Below are positions 1-4,802 of a stretch of 5,302 nt of DNA, piece after piece (positions within the stretch are counted from its first letter, which is position 1; the number at the start of each line of letters is the position of its first letter). The notes under the pieces are model-generated. The model saw nothing but the letters and a program-made list of their open reading frames with translations. It searched no databases and had not been told where the DNA came from. This stretch comes from CALACW01 sp002431305 (lineage in GTDB: Bacteria; Bacillota; Clostridia; Oscillospirales; Acutalibacteraceae): the NCBI GenBank assembly GCA_937890355.1, contig CALACW010000081.1, forward strand, positions 1-5,302, in the 5' to 3' direction. Made by a program: the position numbers and the translations under genes.

Positions 1-5
1 AAAAT

Positions 6-25
6 CGGCGGTCGTATGACCGCCG
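6..25. repeat. 20-bp GC-rich palindrome, copy 1
   Basis: CGGCGGTCGTATGACCGCCG folds into a perfect 8-bp stem with a GTAT loop. An identical 20-mer occurs at 291-310 in the same orientation. Read on the minus strand, this copy is followed by ATTTT before the window ends, so it could act as a terminator for leftward transcription, for example from the hydrolase gene. The T run is cut off by the window edge. Confidence 0.85.
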
Positions 26-257
26 TAGACTGTCGATAAAGTACCTGAACCACGCCTTAAAGACACGTTATGTTTTGTTATATCAGAAAAAAAGATTTTT
101 ATAGATCAATTGCAAATATATTTTGATTTTTAATAAAATGCCCCGAAACCTGATGATTTCAGGACATTTGCGTTTTTCGTTTTTTTCTTCGCTGCGGTAC
201 TTTTGTACAGCGACGCTCGAAAGAAAACGAAATTCAGGCACCTTCTCGGCAGTCTCA
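26..257. other. Gene-free, hairpin-rich tract between the palindromes
   Basis: I see no convincing gene here. The open frames crossing it have no ribosome binding site and overlap the end of the hydrolase gene. Part is very AT-rich (about 85-140). Two imperfect foldback structures are visible. One is 149-163, with CCTGA paired to TCAGG around a 5-base loop. The other is a long interrupted one at 175-232, whose base pairs TTTCGTTTT with AAAACGAAA and whose tip pairs GTAC with GTAC around TTTT. It reads as 3' intergenic sequence of the minus-strand hydrolase gene. Confidence 0.5.
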
Positions 258-290
258 CAGCGTGCCGAAAACTACTTTTTCGACACGCTG
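258..290 (-). repeat. 14-bp stem-loop adjoining palindrome copy 2
   Basis: Arms 258-271 (CAGCGTGCCGAAAA) and 277-290 (TTTTCGACACGCTG) are complementary over 14 positions with one mismatch around a 5-base loop. On the minus strand the mismatch becomes a U-G pair, so the RNA fold is uninterrupted in the transcript of the hydrolase gene. The stem abuts the palindrome at 291-310, giving two tandem hairpins after the stop codon. They may protect or end the mRNA. No T run follows directly, so this is not a standard intrinsic terminator. Confidence 0.65.
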
Positions 291-310
291 CGGCGGTCGT
301 ATGACCGCCG
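291..310. repeat. 20-bp GC-rich palindrome, copy 2
   Basis: This is identical over 20 bases to the palindrome at 6-25 and lies 10 bases downstream of the hydrolase stop. The stem is 8 bp with loop GTAT on the plus strand. On the plus strand it is followed by AATCTTTTATTT, a weak T-rich tail. A genome-wide intergenic repeat or shared transcription-end element is the simplest reading. Confidence 0.85.
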
Positions 311-320
311 AATCTTTTAT

Positions 321-2225
321 TTATTTGTTGTTCCAAAAGAGGATTTTATCAAAATATCCTCTTCCGCCGACGGTGTCCATAATAACGCCGTCGAGCCATG
401 TTACGAATTTATAGAACATTCTCTGGAACCACGACTGACCCGACGAGGATGAAGCCTGCAAGCAGCCTACATTTACGAGAGCCTGTTTCAAATTCTCGGT
501 GACTTTATCTACGACATCCTGTCCGCTGACAGTGTCCGCATAAACGGCCTTTGCAGCGTCGTACGCCGTTTTAACCTCGGCAATCTGCTCGTCGGTGTAC
601 TTGCCGTCCTCGTTCGCCATCACGGTTTCCGCGTCGGGAAATACCCAGCGTTTGAGCTGTTTCGTATTTCTCGCAACGAGCCACTGTGAGAAATCGGGGT
701 CGGAATTAATATCCTTGATTTCGCCCGTGAGGAGTTTACCGCACAGTCTGATTGCAACGTCGTTATAACCGATCTCATGGTGCTGATTCGTGAAGAACCA
801 GGTAGTATCGGGTGAGAAGCATGTTGAAGCGTCAACGCTGCCGTCGGGAGAAGTATAAGCGTTCTCATAACCGAGGCTCTTGCCCGCTTTTGCCGTCGTC
901 GCGCCGATAGAAGTCGAAACTACGGGAATAACCGCGTCCGAATTCGTCTTTGCCGTGCTTGCAACAATACCGAAGAAGTTGTACGTTCCGTCAAGGTACG
1001 TAAGACCGTAGCCCGAAAGAGTGTAAACCTCAACGCCCTGCGACTTTGCAGAAGCGAGGTTTGATTTGAGATTGACTCTCGCCTCCTGGAAAGCGTCGGT
1101 CTTTTCTCTTAATACCGCGTGATCGTCGTCGGAGAGATATCTGTCCGCAAGAGCCTCGTATTTATCCGAGGGAACCATAGCCCACATCTGCGCGTCGTTT
1201 ATAAGAATGGTATCGAGTATGCCGTCCATCGCCGCGGTAAGAATCGCGTAAAGGCAGGGCTTGGGGAGAAGTCTCAGAGCAATATTTATAAGATGTCCGA
1301 CTGCTCTGTCGCTTCCGTTAGCCTCCATAACCGCGGGAATATAATCGTGATAGAGGAATGTGTCATCAAGATTCCAGTTTCTGCCGTAAAAATCGCTGAT
1401 GATCTCGGTTCCGTCGAGACAGGAAACGATATTGATTATTCTGTTAATGTTCGAGAAATCGCCGTTGTAATTATCGGCAATCGTCTGGCAGTACGCGTCG
1501 AGAATCGTTCCGCCGAGGCTGACCGTAACAAGATTAACCTTGTCACAGTTGTTCTGCTTTTTAACGTTCTCAATATAGTCTACAAGACCTCTGCCGGCTT
1601 CCATCGGGTCGCCGATAAGCGGGAATGTGTAAAGGTAGATATAATCCTCGCCGTTCGCAACGCCGTAAGTCGATTCAATTGAAGAAACGACCTCCTGCAT
1701 GGGGAGCATGCGGTAGAACCATGCGTTGTCATCCTCACTGAATGTAGAAAGAGGACCGTCGAACGATTCGCATACAAGATTGTTTGCGGGTGTGCCGTCG
1801 TTATTAACCTTCTGAACATAGAAAAGGTCGCATACGGTGTCGTAAACAGCCTCGTCAAGACCTATGTCAGCCTTGAGGAATATGGCGGCAAGCAGGGGGA
1901 ACAAAAGCTTTTTGACGATTCTCTTTACAAGGTTGGAATTGTCGATAATAAGCAGTCCGCCTCCGATGTCGTTACCGCTCGAGTCCTTGACTCTGTTGCC
2001 GTCCTCATCGCAAAGATACGACGGAGAGTGGTTGATACCGGGGAGAATAATGGTGGGATAAAGCGTATCGTCGCTGTCGGATGAAACGCCGTTTGCCGAA
2101 GCGAGAGCTTTTTCAACGCTTATCTCGGCAGTTTCCGGTTTTGAAGAAAGACCAAGTCCCATAACTGAGAAAATCATGGTCATAGTCAGTACAACCGCAA
2201 GAAATTTTTTTGTTCTGGCTGTCAT
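321..2225 (-). CDS. Secreted alpha/beta-hydrolase (lipase/esterase-like), 634 aa
   Basis: This is probably an exported serine hydrolase acting on an ester or lipid outside the cell; the substrate is unknown. Residues 1-27 form a signal peptide: a basic RTKK start, then a hydrophobic stretch of about 20 residues. There is no lipobox cysteine, so the protein is not a lipoprotein. A lipase-like first strand and oxyanion loop (YPTIILPGINHS) starts at residue 56. The nucleophile elbow is TVSLGG with Ser236. The acid is probably Asp430 in SDAVIPVVS, which resembles the DGxVPxxS motif of lipases. The base is probably His482 or His483 in NQHHEIG. Residues 540-580 are helical and Ala/Lys-rich, and the C-terminus (598-634) is aromatic and amphipathic, so it may contact a membrane or surface. 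The start is set by AGGAGG (2233-2238) 7 bases upstream, and a promoter lies at 2261-2289. The gene stands alone on its strand and has higher GC than the genes to its right. The fold is fairly sure; the specificity is not. Confidence 0.85.
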   Translation of the reverse strand: MTARTKKFLAVVLTMTMIFSVMGLGLSSKPETAEISVEKALASANGVSSDSDDTLYPTIILPGINHSPSYLCDEDGNRVKDSSGNDIGGGLLIIDNSNLVKRIVKKLLFPLLAAIFLKADIGLDEAVYDTVCDLFYVQKVNNDGTPANNLVCESFDGPLSTFSEDDNAWFYRMLPMQEVVSSIESTYGVANGEDYIYLYTFPLIGDPMEAGRGLVDYIENVKKQNNCDKVNLVTVSLGGTILDAYCQTIADNYNGDFSNINRIINIVSCLDGTEIISDFYGRNWNLDDTFLYHDYIPAVMEANGSDRAVGHLINIALRLLPKPCLYAILTAAMDGILDTILINDAQMWAMVPSDKYEALADRYLSDDDHAVLREKTDAFQEARVNLKSNLASAKSQGVEVYTLSGYGLTYLDGTYNFFGIVASTAKTNSDAVIPVVSTSIGATTAKAGKSLGYENAYTSPDGSVDASTCFSPDTTWFFTNQHHEIGYNDVAIRLCGKLLTGEIKDINSDPDFSQWLVARNTKQLKRWVFPDAETVMANEDGKYTDEQIAEVKTAYDAAKAVYADTVSGQDVVDKVTENLKQALVNVGCLQASSSSGQSWFQRMFYKFVTWLDGVIMDTVGGRGYFDKILFWNNK

Positions 2226-2260
2226 AACCGATCCTCCTAATTTATTAGATTCGTACCGTC

Positions 2261-2289
2261 ATTTTATCACAAATAAAAAGTTTTTTCAA
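2261..2289 (-). promoter_or_regulatory. Sigma-A promoter of the hydrolase gene
   Basis: On the minus strand, -35 TTGAAA (2284-2289) and -10 TAAAAT (2261-2266) are 17 bases apart, with an extended -10 TG one base upstream of the -10. Transcription would start about 30 bases before the gene. The AGGAGG at 2233-2238 then gives a short leader with no obvious regulatory fold. Confidence 0.75.
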
Positions 2290-2408
2290 TATTTTTTAAG
2301 TAATAATTATAAGAATTCGCACTCATTCAAAATATAAAAAATTACCGAAGATACATTTTATATGTCGATGTCGATTATTAATTGCCACGTAATTTATTTT
2401 TACTGCAA
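2290..2408. other. AT-rich intergenic sequence, no gene seen
   Basis: This stretch lies between the hydrolase promoter and the terminator at 2409-2445, inside the roughly 460-base gap between the hydrolase and the XRE gene. It is AT-rich, with a TGTCGATGTCGAT short tandem motif near 2363-2375. I see no supported coding sequence, RNA gene or operator in it. Confidence 0.5.
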
Positions 2409-2445
2409 AATCGACAGCGATACGTTTTCCGCACCGCTGCCGATT
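2409..2445 (-). terminator. Intrinsic terminator of the truncated minus-strand gene
   Basis: Arms 2409-2419 (AATCGACAGCG) and 2435-2445 (CGCTGCCGATT) pair over 11 positions; the single mismatch is a G-U pair in the minus-strand RNA. The minus-strand RNA continues into UUUU. It lies about 55 bases past the stop of the gene remnant at 2500-2583 and upstream of the hydrolase promoter, so it would separate the two transcription units. The plus strand also carries T-rich sequence after the stem, so it could work both ways. Confidence 0.55.
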
Positions 2446-2499
2446 ATTATTTTTTATTACAATATAAATTATGCTTAGCAGTTTCCGACCGAATTATTA

Positions 2500-2583
2500 T
2501 CAGTCGTCCTCGCCCGCGTTTTTCTTCGCTTCGGCGATAACTTTCTGCGCTGCAAAAAAAACAGTCAAATTAATGCAATACAT
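2500..2583 (-). pseudogene. 3' remnant of a truncated minus-strand gene
   Basis: The minus strand carries an open frame ending in TGA at 2500-2502. Its last 17 residues (AAQKVIAEAKKNAGEDD) are lysine/alanine/glutamate-rich, have GC-rich codons like the hydrolase gene, and look like the natural C-terminus of a host protein. The residues before that (MYCINLTVFF) come from AT-rich sequence next to the XRE promoter. They have no ribosome binding site and do not look like a continuation of the protein. The switch lies near 2554-2562, at a run of eight A on the plus strand. A terminator follows at 2409-2445, as expected for a real gene end. I infer that insertion of the AT-rich island removed the 5' part. 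The parent gene is not recognisable from this tail. A chance open frame is possible. Confidence 0.45.
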
Positions 2584-2584
2584 G

Positions 2585-2626
2585 AAAATTAATCAAAAAA
2601 ATGTTAATCAATTTTTGATTAATTTT
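2585..2626. promoter_or_regulatory. Operator-like inverted repeats upstream of the XRE promoter
   Basis: Three TTAATCAA half-sites stand in a row: 2589-2596 and 2604-2611 direct (15 bases apart), and 2615-2622 inverted (TTGATTAA). The last two form a 19-bp palindrome ending 8 bases before the -35. On a wider scale, 2585-2599 and 2612-2626 form a perfect 15-bp inverted repeat. This is the expected place for a site bound by the adjacent XRE repressor in autoregulation. Binding is inferred; the symmetry is seen. Confidence 0.65.
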
Positions 2627-2630
2627 TGTA

Positions 2631-2659
2631 TTGACAAATAGAAAAGTTTGTTATATAAT
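2631..2659 (+). promoter_or_regulatory. Perfect-consensus sigma-A promoter of the XRE-peptidase operon
   Basis: TTGACA (2631-2636), exactly 17 bases, then TATAAT (2654-2659). This is a full match to the sigma-70/sigma-A consensus and should be strong unless repressed, which fits the operator-like palindrome just upstream. The ribosome binding site GGAGG (2674-2678) starts 14 bases after the -10, so the leader is very short. Confidence 0.9.
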
Positions 2660-2685
2660 CGTTGTTAATGATTGGAGGATTTACA

Positions 2686-3048
2686 ATGGGATACACAAAA
2701 TTCGGCGAATTCATGAGAATACTAAGAATAAAAAACCACGAAGTAATGCTTGACACAGCAAATTTATTGGGCGTTAAATTACCTTTTATCTCCACGGTTG
2801 AAAATGGCAAACGGAACGTTCCCGATGAATGGATACCTATTATAACTGAACATTATCATTTAAACGACAGCGAGAAAAAAGAACTGTTTGACGCTGTTGA
2901 GAATTCAAAAACACAGGTAAAGATTAATCTTATATCCGCTTCTGCTGTTCAAAGACAAGCAGCTGTTCAATTTCAAAGATCATTTGAAAAATTAGATGAA
3001 AAAACGGCTGCTGAATTAATTAAAATTCTTAGTAAGGAGGACGGTTAA
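2686..3048 (+). CDS. XRE-family helix-turn-helix regulator, 120 aa
   Basis: This is a probable DNA-binding repressor of its own operon and perhaps of the downstream module. Residues 5-50 form an XRE/Cro-C1-type domain, with LDTANLLGVKLPFISTVENGKRNVP as helices 2 and 3. The end of the domain is followed by a charged helical tail (about 65-120) that may mediate dimer formation or recognition by the peptidase partner. I chose ATG 2686 because GGAGG (2674-2678) lies 7 bases before it. In-frame TTG 2662 and ATG 2668 lie upstream of or before that site and would give 8 or 6 extra residues; I reject them. The gene overlaps the peptidase gene by one base (TAATG), so the two are translationally coupled. 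Known pairs of this kind are ImmR/ImmA of ICEBs1 and predicted XRE-COG2856 toxin-antitoxin modules. Confidence 0.88.
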   Translation: MGYTKFGEFMRILRIKNHEVMLDTANLLGVKLPFISTVENGKRNVPDEWIPIITEHYHLNDSEKKELFDAVENSKTQVKINLISASAVQRQAAVQFQRSFEKLDEKTAAELIKILSKEDG

Positions 3049-3572
3049 TGGACTACGAAACAAGAGCCGCCAGCAGAAAAGAACTTCGATTATTTGCAGA
3101 ATTTTTCAGAACAATATGTGAATTAACTCCGAATGAGCCTGTCGATCCGGTTCTTCTGCTGGACAAACTTCCGGATTATGAGGGATTCGACAATGTGTAT
3201 TATGACATTGTTGAAGATCAAACATTGCCAAAGCATGTTCCTGCACGATGTACGCTAAAAAATGATGAATATCTTATCGAAATAAAAGAATCCGTTTACA
3301 GAGGAGCCTGCGAAAGAAATGTCGGCGGATACAGAATGCACATCATGCATGAAATAATGCATGTTTTTGCGGATAAAATCGGCTTTAAGCCGATTTTATC
3401 AAGAGAGCTATCCGGCAGCACGGCTCCTTACAGAAGGATTGAATGGATAGTAAAGGCGTTAGCCGGCGAAGTTATGATGCCATATTGCGCTACTAAAGGA
3501 ATGAATGAAAAAGAGATTATGGAAACATACGGCGTTTCGCAGGAAGCGGCAAAAAAAAGACTGACATATTAA
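3048..3572 (+). CDS. ImmA/IrrE-family zinc metallopeptidase, 174 aa
   Basis: This is a cytoplasmic zinc peptidase of the COG2856 type, whose known members cleave a partner XRE repressor and so relieve repression (ImmA of ICEBs1, IrrE of Deinococcus). The zinc motif HEIMH is at residues 101-105, and Glu132 in IEWIVKALAGEVMMP is the likely third ligand. The family signature ending MP (144-145) and the C-terminal SQEAAKKRL are also present. At 174 residues it is typical for the family. AAGGAGG (3034-3040) sits 7 bases before ATG 3048, and the start overlaps the stop of the XRE gene. The natural target is very probably that XRE protein. The trigger is not visible. The coding sequence contains a perfect 14-bp inverted repeat just after the active site codons (3372-3400). 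Confidence 0.9.
   Translation: MDYETRAASRKELRLFAEFFRTICELTPNEPVDPVLLLDKLPDYEGFDNVYYDIVEDQTLPKHVPARCTLKNDEYLIEIKESVYRGACERNVGGYRMHIMHEIMHVFADKIGFKPILSRELSGSTAPYRRIEWIVKALAGEVMMPYCATKGMNEKEIMETYGVSQEAAKKRLTY
3372..3400. repeat. Perfect 14-bp inverted repeat inside the peptidase gene
   Basis: Arms 3372-3385 (GATAAAATCGGCTT) and 3387-3400 (AAGCCGATTTTATC) are exact reverse complements around a single T. In RNA this makes a stable hairpin followed by UUUAUC, which resembles an intrinsic terminator or attenuator in both directions. It encodes DKIGFKPILS without disturbing the family alignment as far as I can judge. Confidence 0.85.
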
Positions 3573-3578
3573 AAATTT

Positions 3579-3606
3579 AAGGCGGTGATGTAATTTGATT
3601 GTATAA
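3579..3606 (+). pseudogene. Orphan ribosome binding site with a 3-codon frame
   Basis: AAGGCGGTGA (3579-3588) matches nine of ten bases of the ideal Shine-Dalgarno AAGGAGGTGA and sits 7 bases after the peptidase stop. Six bases later TTG 3595 opens a frame that ends after three codons (TTG ATT GTA TAA). This looks like the start of a lost third operon gene, perhaps replaced when the downstream module arrived. It could also be chance. Confidence 0.3.
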
Positions 3607-3614
3607 AAAACTAT

Positions 3615-3637
3615 GATAATTGCTGCCAACAATTATC
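3615..3637. promoter_or_regulatory. 8-bp inverted repeat, possible operator of the RNA-controlled operon
   Basis: GATAATTG (3615-3622) and CAATTATC (3630-3637) are perfect inverted repeats around CTGCCAA. The repeat overlaps the only plausible -35 (TTGCTG, 3620-3625) of the downstream operon, so it could be an operator or a weak terminator of the XRE-peptidase operon. No T run follows the stem directly, so an operator seems the better guess. Confidence 0.4.
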
Positions 3638-3650
3638 CATAGGTTAAAAT
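3620..3650 (+). promoter_or_regulatory. Weak candidate promoter of the three-gene operon
   Basis: TTGCTG (3620-3625) and TAAAAT (3645-3650) are 19 bases apart, with an alternative -10 TTAAAA giving 18. The spacing is long and the -35 imperfect. If used, transcription would begin near 3657 and put the 29-base repeat at the very 5' end of the mRNA, mirroring the small RNA. Read-through from the XRE promoter is the alternative. Confidence 0.35.
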
Positions 3651-3664
3651 GATAATTTTTATTA

Positions 3665-3693
3665 ATTCAGAGGATACAAAATTCTTCAAACTG
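3665..3693 (+). repeat. 29-base direct repeat, left copy, in the operon leader
   Basis: It matches 5147-5175 at 27 of 29 positions. The core AGGATACAAAAT is followed by a variable base and CTTCAAACTG. The differences are G/A at 3670 and T/C at 3683. In RNA the left copy can fold on itself (GAGGAU with AUUCUU around ACAAA), and both differences keep pairing as G-U. It ends 22 bases before the Shine-Dalgarno of the first gene and is complementary over its whole length to the small RNA at 5112-5176. Confidence 0.9.
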
Positions 3694-3731
3694 AAAAAAG
3701 TGTCCTCTAATAATTAGGAGGAAATATATTT
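3665..3731 (+). promoter_or_regulatory. Riboregulated leader: repeat, anti-anti-SD, anti-SD, SD
   Basis: Two exclusive folds are visible. In the first, AGAGGATA (3669-3676) pairs with TGTCCTCT (3701-3708), 8 pairs with one G-U, leaving the Shine-Dalgarno AGGAGG (3716-3721) open. In the second, TCCTCT (3703-3708) pairs with GGAGGA (3717-3722), 6 pairs with one G-U around AATAATTA, hiding the Shine-Dalgarno. Pairing of the small RNA with 3665-3693 would occupy AGAGGATA and so favour the closed form. The pairings are seen; the switch is inferred. Confidence 0.5.
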
Positions 3732-4413
3732 ATGATTAAGGGTTTAAATGAATATGAAAAGTATAAAGTAATACGACCGATATTCGCTGAATTCAAATAT
3801 GATGAATTTCAAATGCCTGTTATCAGAAAGACCGGCATAAACGAAATTGACTGGAACTACATTGATGTTTTAGGATATCAAAATTTAAATAAAAATGATG
3901 ACAATTCAAATAATTTAATTCTAATGTTTAATTATGACAAAGTCTTACTTTCATTATGGAACTCTCCATTAAAAAAAATAGCCCTTTTTAGAACCTGCGC
4001 CGCAATAGCGACACCCGATTTCAGCATTTATCCGACTATGAATTACAACGAAATTCGACATAATGTTTACATGAATCGCTGGCTGGGATGCACTTGGCAG
4101 TCGTACGGATGTTCAGTTATTCCTACGATCGGTTGGGCTTCCCCAGACACTTACGATATTTTGTTTCAGCGGATTGGAATACGGTTCTGTTGTCATCATT
4201 TCAACCATCGGTTGTCAAAAACATAAAGATATCTTTTTAGATGGATTTTATGAAATGAAGTCAAAAATCAATCCGCCTCTGATTATTGTAGTCGGGGATA
4301 TGATTAAAGGTATGACAGGCACTTTCTGCAACTTCAGATACACAGAATCATTTAACAATAATTTCAAACAATTAAAAATCGAACAGGTATTTACCATAAA
4401 GGAGGCCATATAA
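3732..4413 (+). pseudogene. DUF4417-like protein gene broken by a +1 frameshift
   Basis: The first frame (3732-4226) reads through residue 142 and then turns into an unrelated tail. The true continuation lies one base on, from 4159, and ends at TAA 4411-4413. Skipping the A at 4158 joins ...SPDTYD to FCFSGLEYGSVVIISTIG, giving a 226-residue protein. Its TPDFSIYP, RWLGCTWQSYGCSVIPTIGW and SVVIISTIG stretches match my memory of DUF4417, a family of unknown function found in phages and other mobile elements of Firmicutes. The ribosome binding site AGGAGG (3716-3721) is 10 bases before ATG 3732 and can be masked by leader pairing. It is the first gene of the operon, and its 3' end overlaps the next start (TAATG). 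The single-base shift could be a real inactivation, a read error, or programmed frameshifting; I see no classical slippery site. No signal peptide or membrane segment is apparent. Confidence 0.72.
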
Positions 4414-4802
4414 TGGGTTCAAGAGGTGCATTTGTAAGTGTTGATAAAAATGATTTTTCCTTTATAGACGGAGGTCAGCATTACTGTTCAATAGGAAATT
4501 TATCAAGTGATTCGAATGTAAAAATACTCATTCAAGATTCGAATAATGTCAAAGCCCCGGAGTTTTCACATACTTCCGAAAGAGTCTATGCGATAGTTAA
4601 AGACGGAAAGCTCAAACACTTAGCGTATTATGACGAGAATCACAAACAGTCTGTAAGCGTAGATTTAGCCCATCCTCATAATGGAGTTCAGCCTCATAGA
4701 CATGTTTACCTCGGGCATAATAAAAATGATCCTGGAATTCCACCTACAAAAGAAGAGGAAGCCTTAATAGAAAAAATACGAAAGGAATTTCATTTGAAAT
4801 GA
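4413..4802 (+). CDS. Small phage-type toxin-domain protein (MuF C-terminus-like), 129 aa
   Basis: This is a candidate intracellular toxin, possibly a nuclease. The start MGSRGA and the block ERVYAIVKDGKLKHLAYYDENHKQ (56-79), followed by a histidine-rich DLAHPHNGVQPHRHVYLGH (84-102) and a charged helix (EEEALIEKIRKEFHLK), resemble my memory of C-terminal domains of SPP1 Gp7/MuF-like phage head proteins, some of which are polymorphic toxins. Here the domain stands alone, without the MuF part or a signal peptide. His87, His89, His95, His97 and His102 are candidate catalytic or metal residues. A BECR-type RNase fold is a guess. GGAGG (4401-4405) lies 7 bases before ATG 4413. The start overlaps the stop of the DUF4417 gene, and the end overlaps the next gene by 4 bases (ATGA). 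This tight coupling to a small acidic protein supports a toxin-immunity pair. The function is unproven. Confidence 0.6.
   Translation: MGSRGAFVSVDKNDFSFIDGGQHYCSIGNLSSDSNVKILIQDSNNVKAPEFSHTSERVYAIVKDGKLKHLAYYDENHKQSVSVDLAHPHNGVQPHRHVYLGHNKNDPGIPPTKEEEALIEKIRKEFHLK

Noticed and set aside
123..452. 109-codon plus-strand open frame at the left end
   Set aside because: It has no ribosome binding site, crosses the hairpin tract and palindrome, and runs antisense into the 3' end of the well-supported hydrolase gene.
1119..1682. 187-codon plus-strand open frame inside the hydrolase gene
   Set aside because: It is antisense to a coherent enzyme containing the nucleophile motif, with no ribosome binding site and no recognisable domain. 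It is a codon-bias shadow.
2619..2810. 63-codon minus-strand open frame over the XRE start
   Set aside because: It overlaps the consensus promoter and the helix-turn-helix coding region in antisense and has no ribosome binding site.
3665..3725. A metabolite riboswitch in the operon leader
   Set aside because: I recognise no known aptamer, and the structure is explained by pairing with the small RNA and the Shine-Dalgarno.
3573..3731. An Fst-like small hydrophobic toxin under the antisense RNA
   Set aside because: The only short leader frame (3649-3717) is charged after six residues and lacks a membrane span, so the cargo is not a classic Fst peptide.
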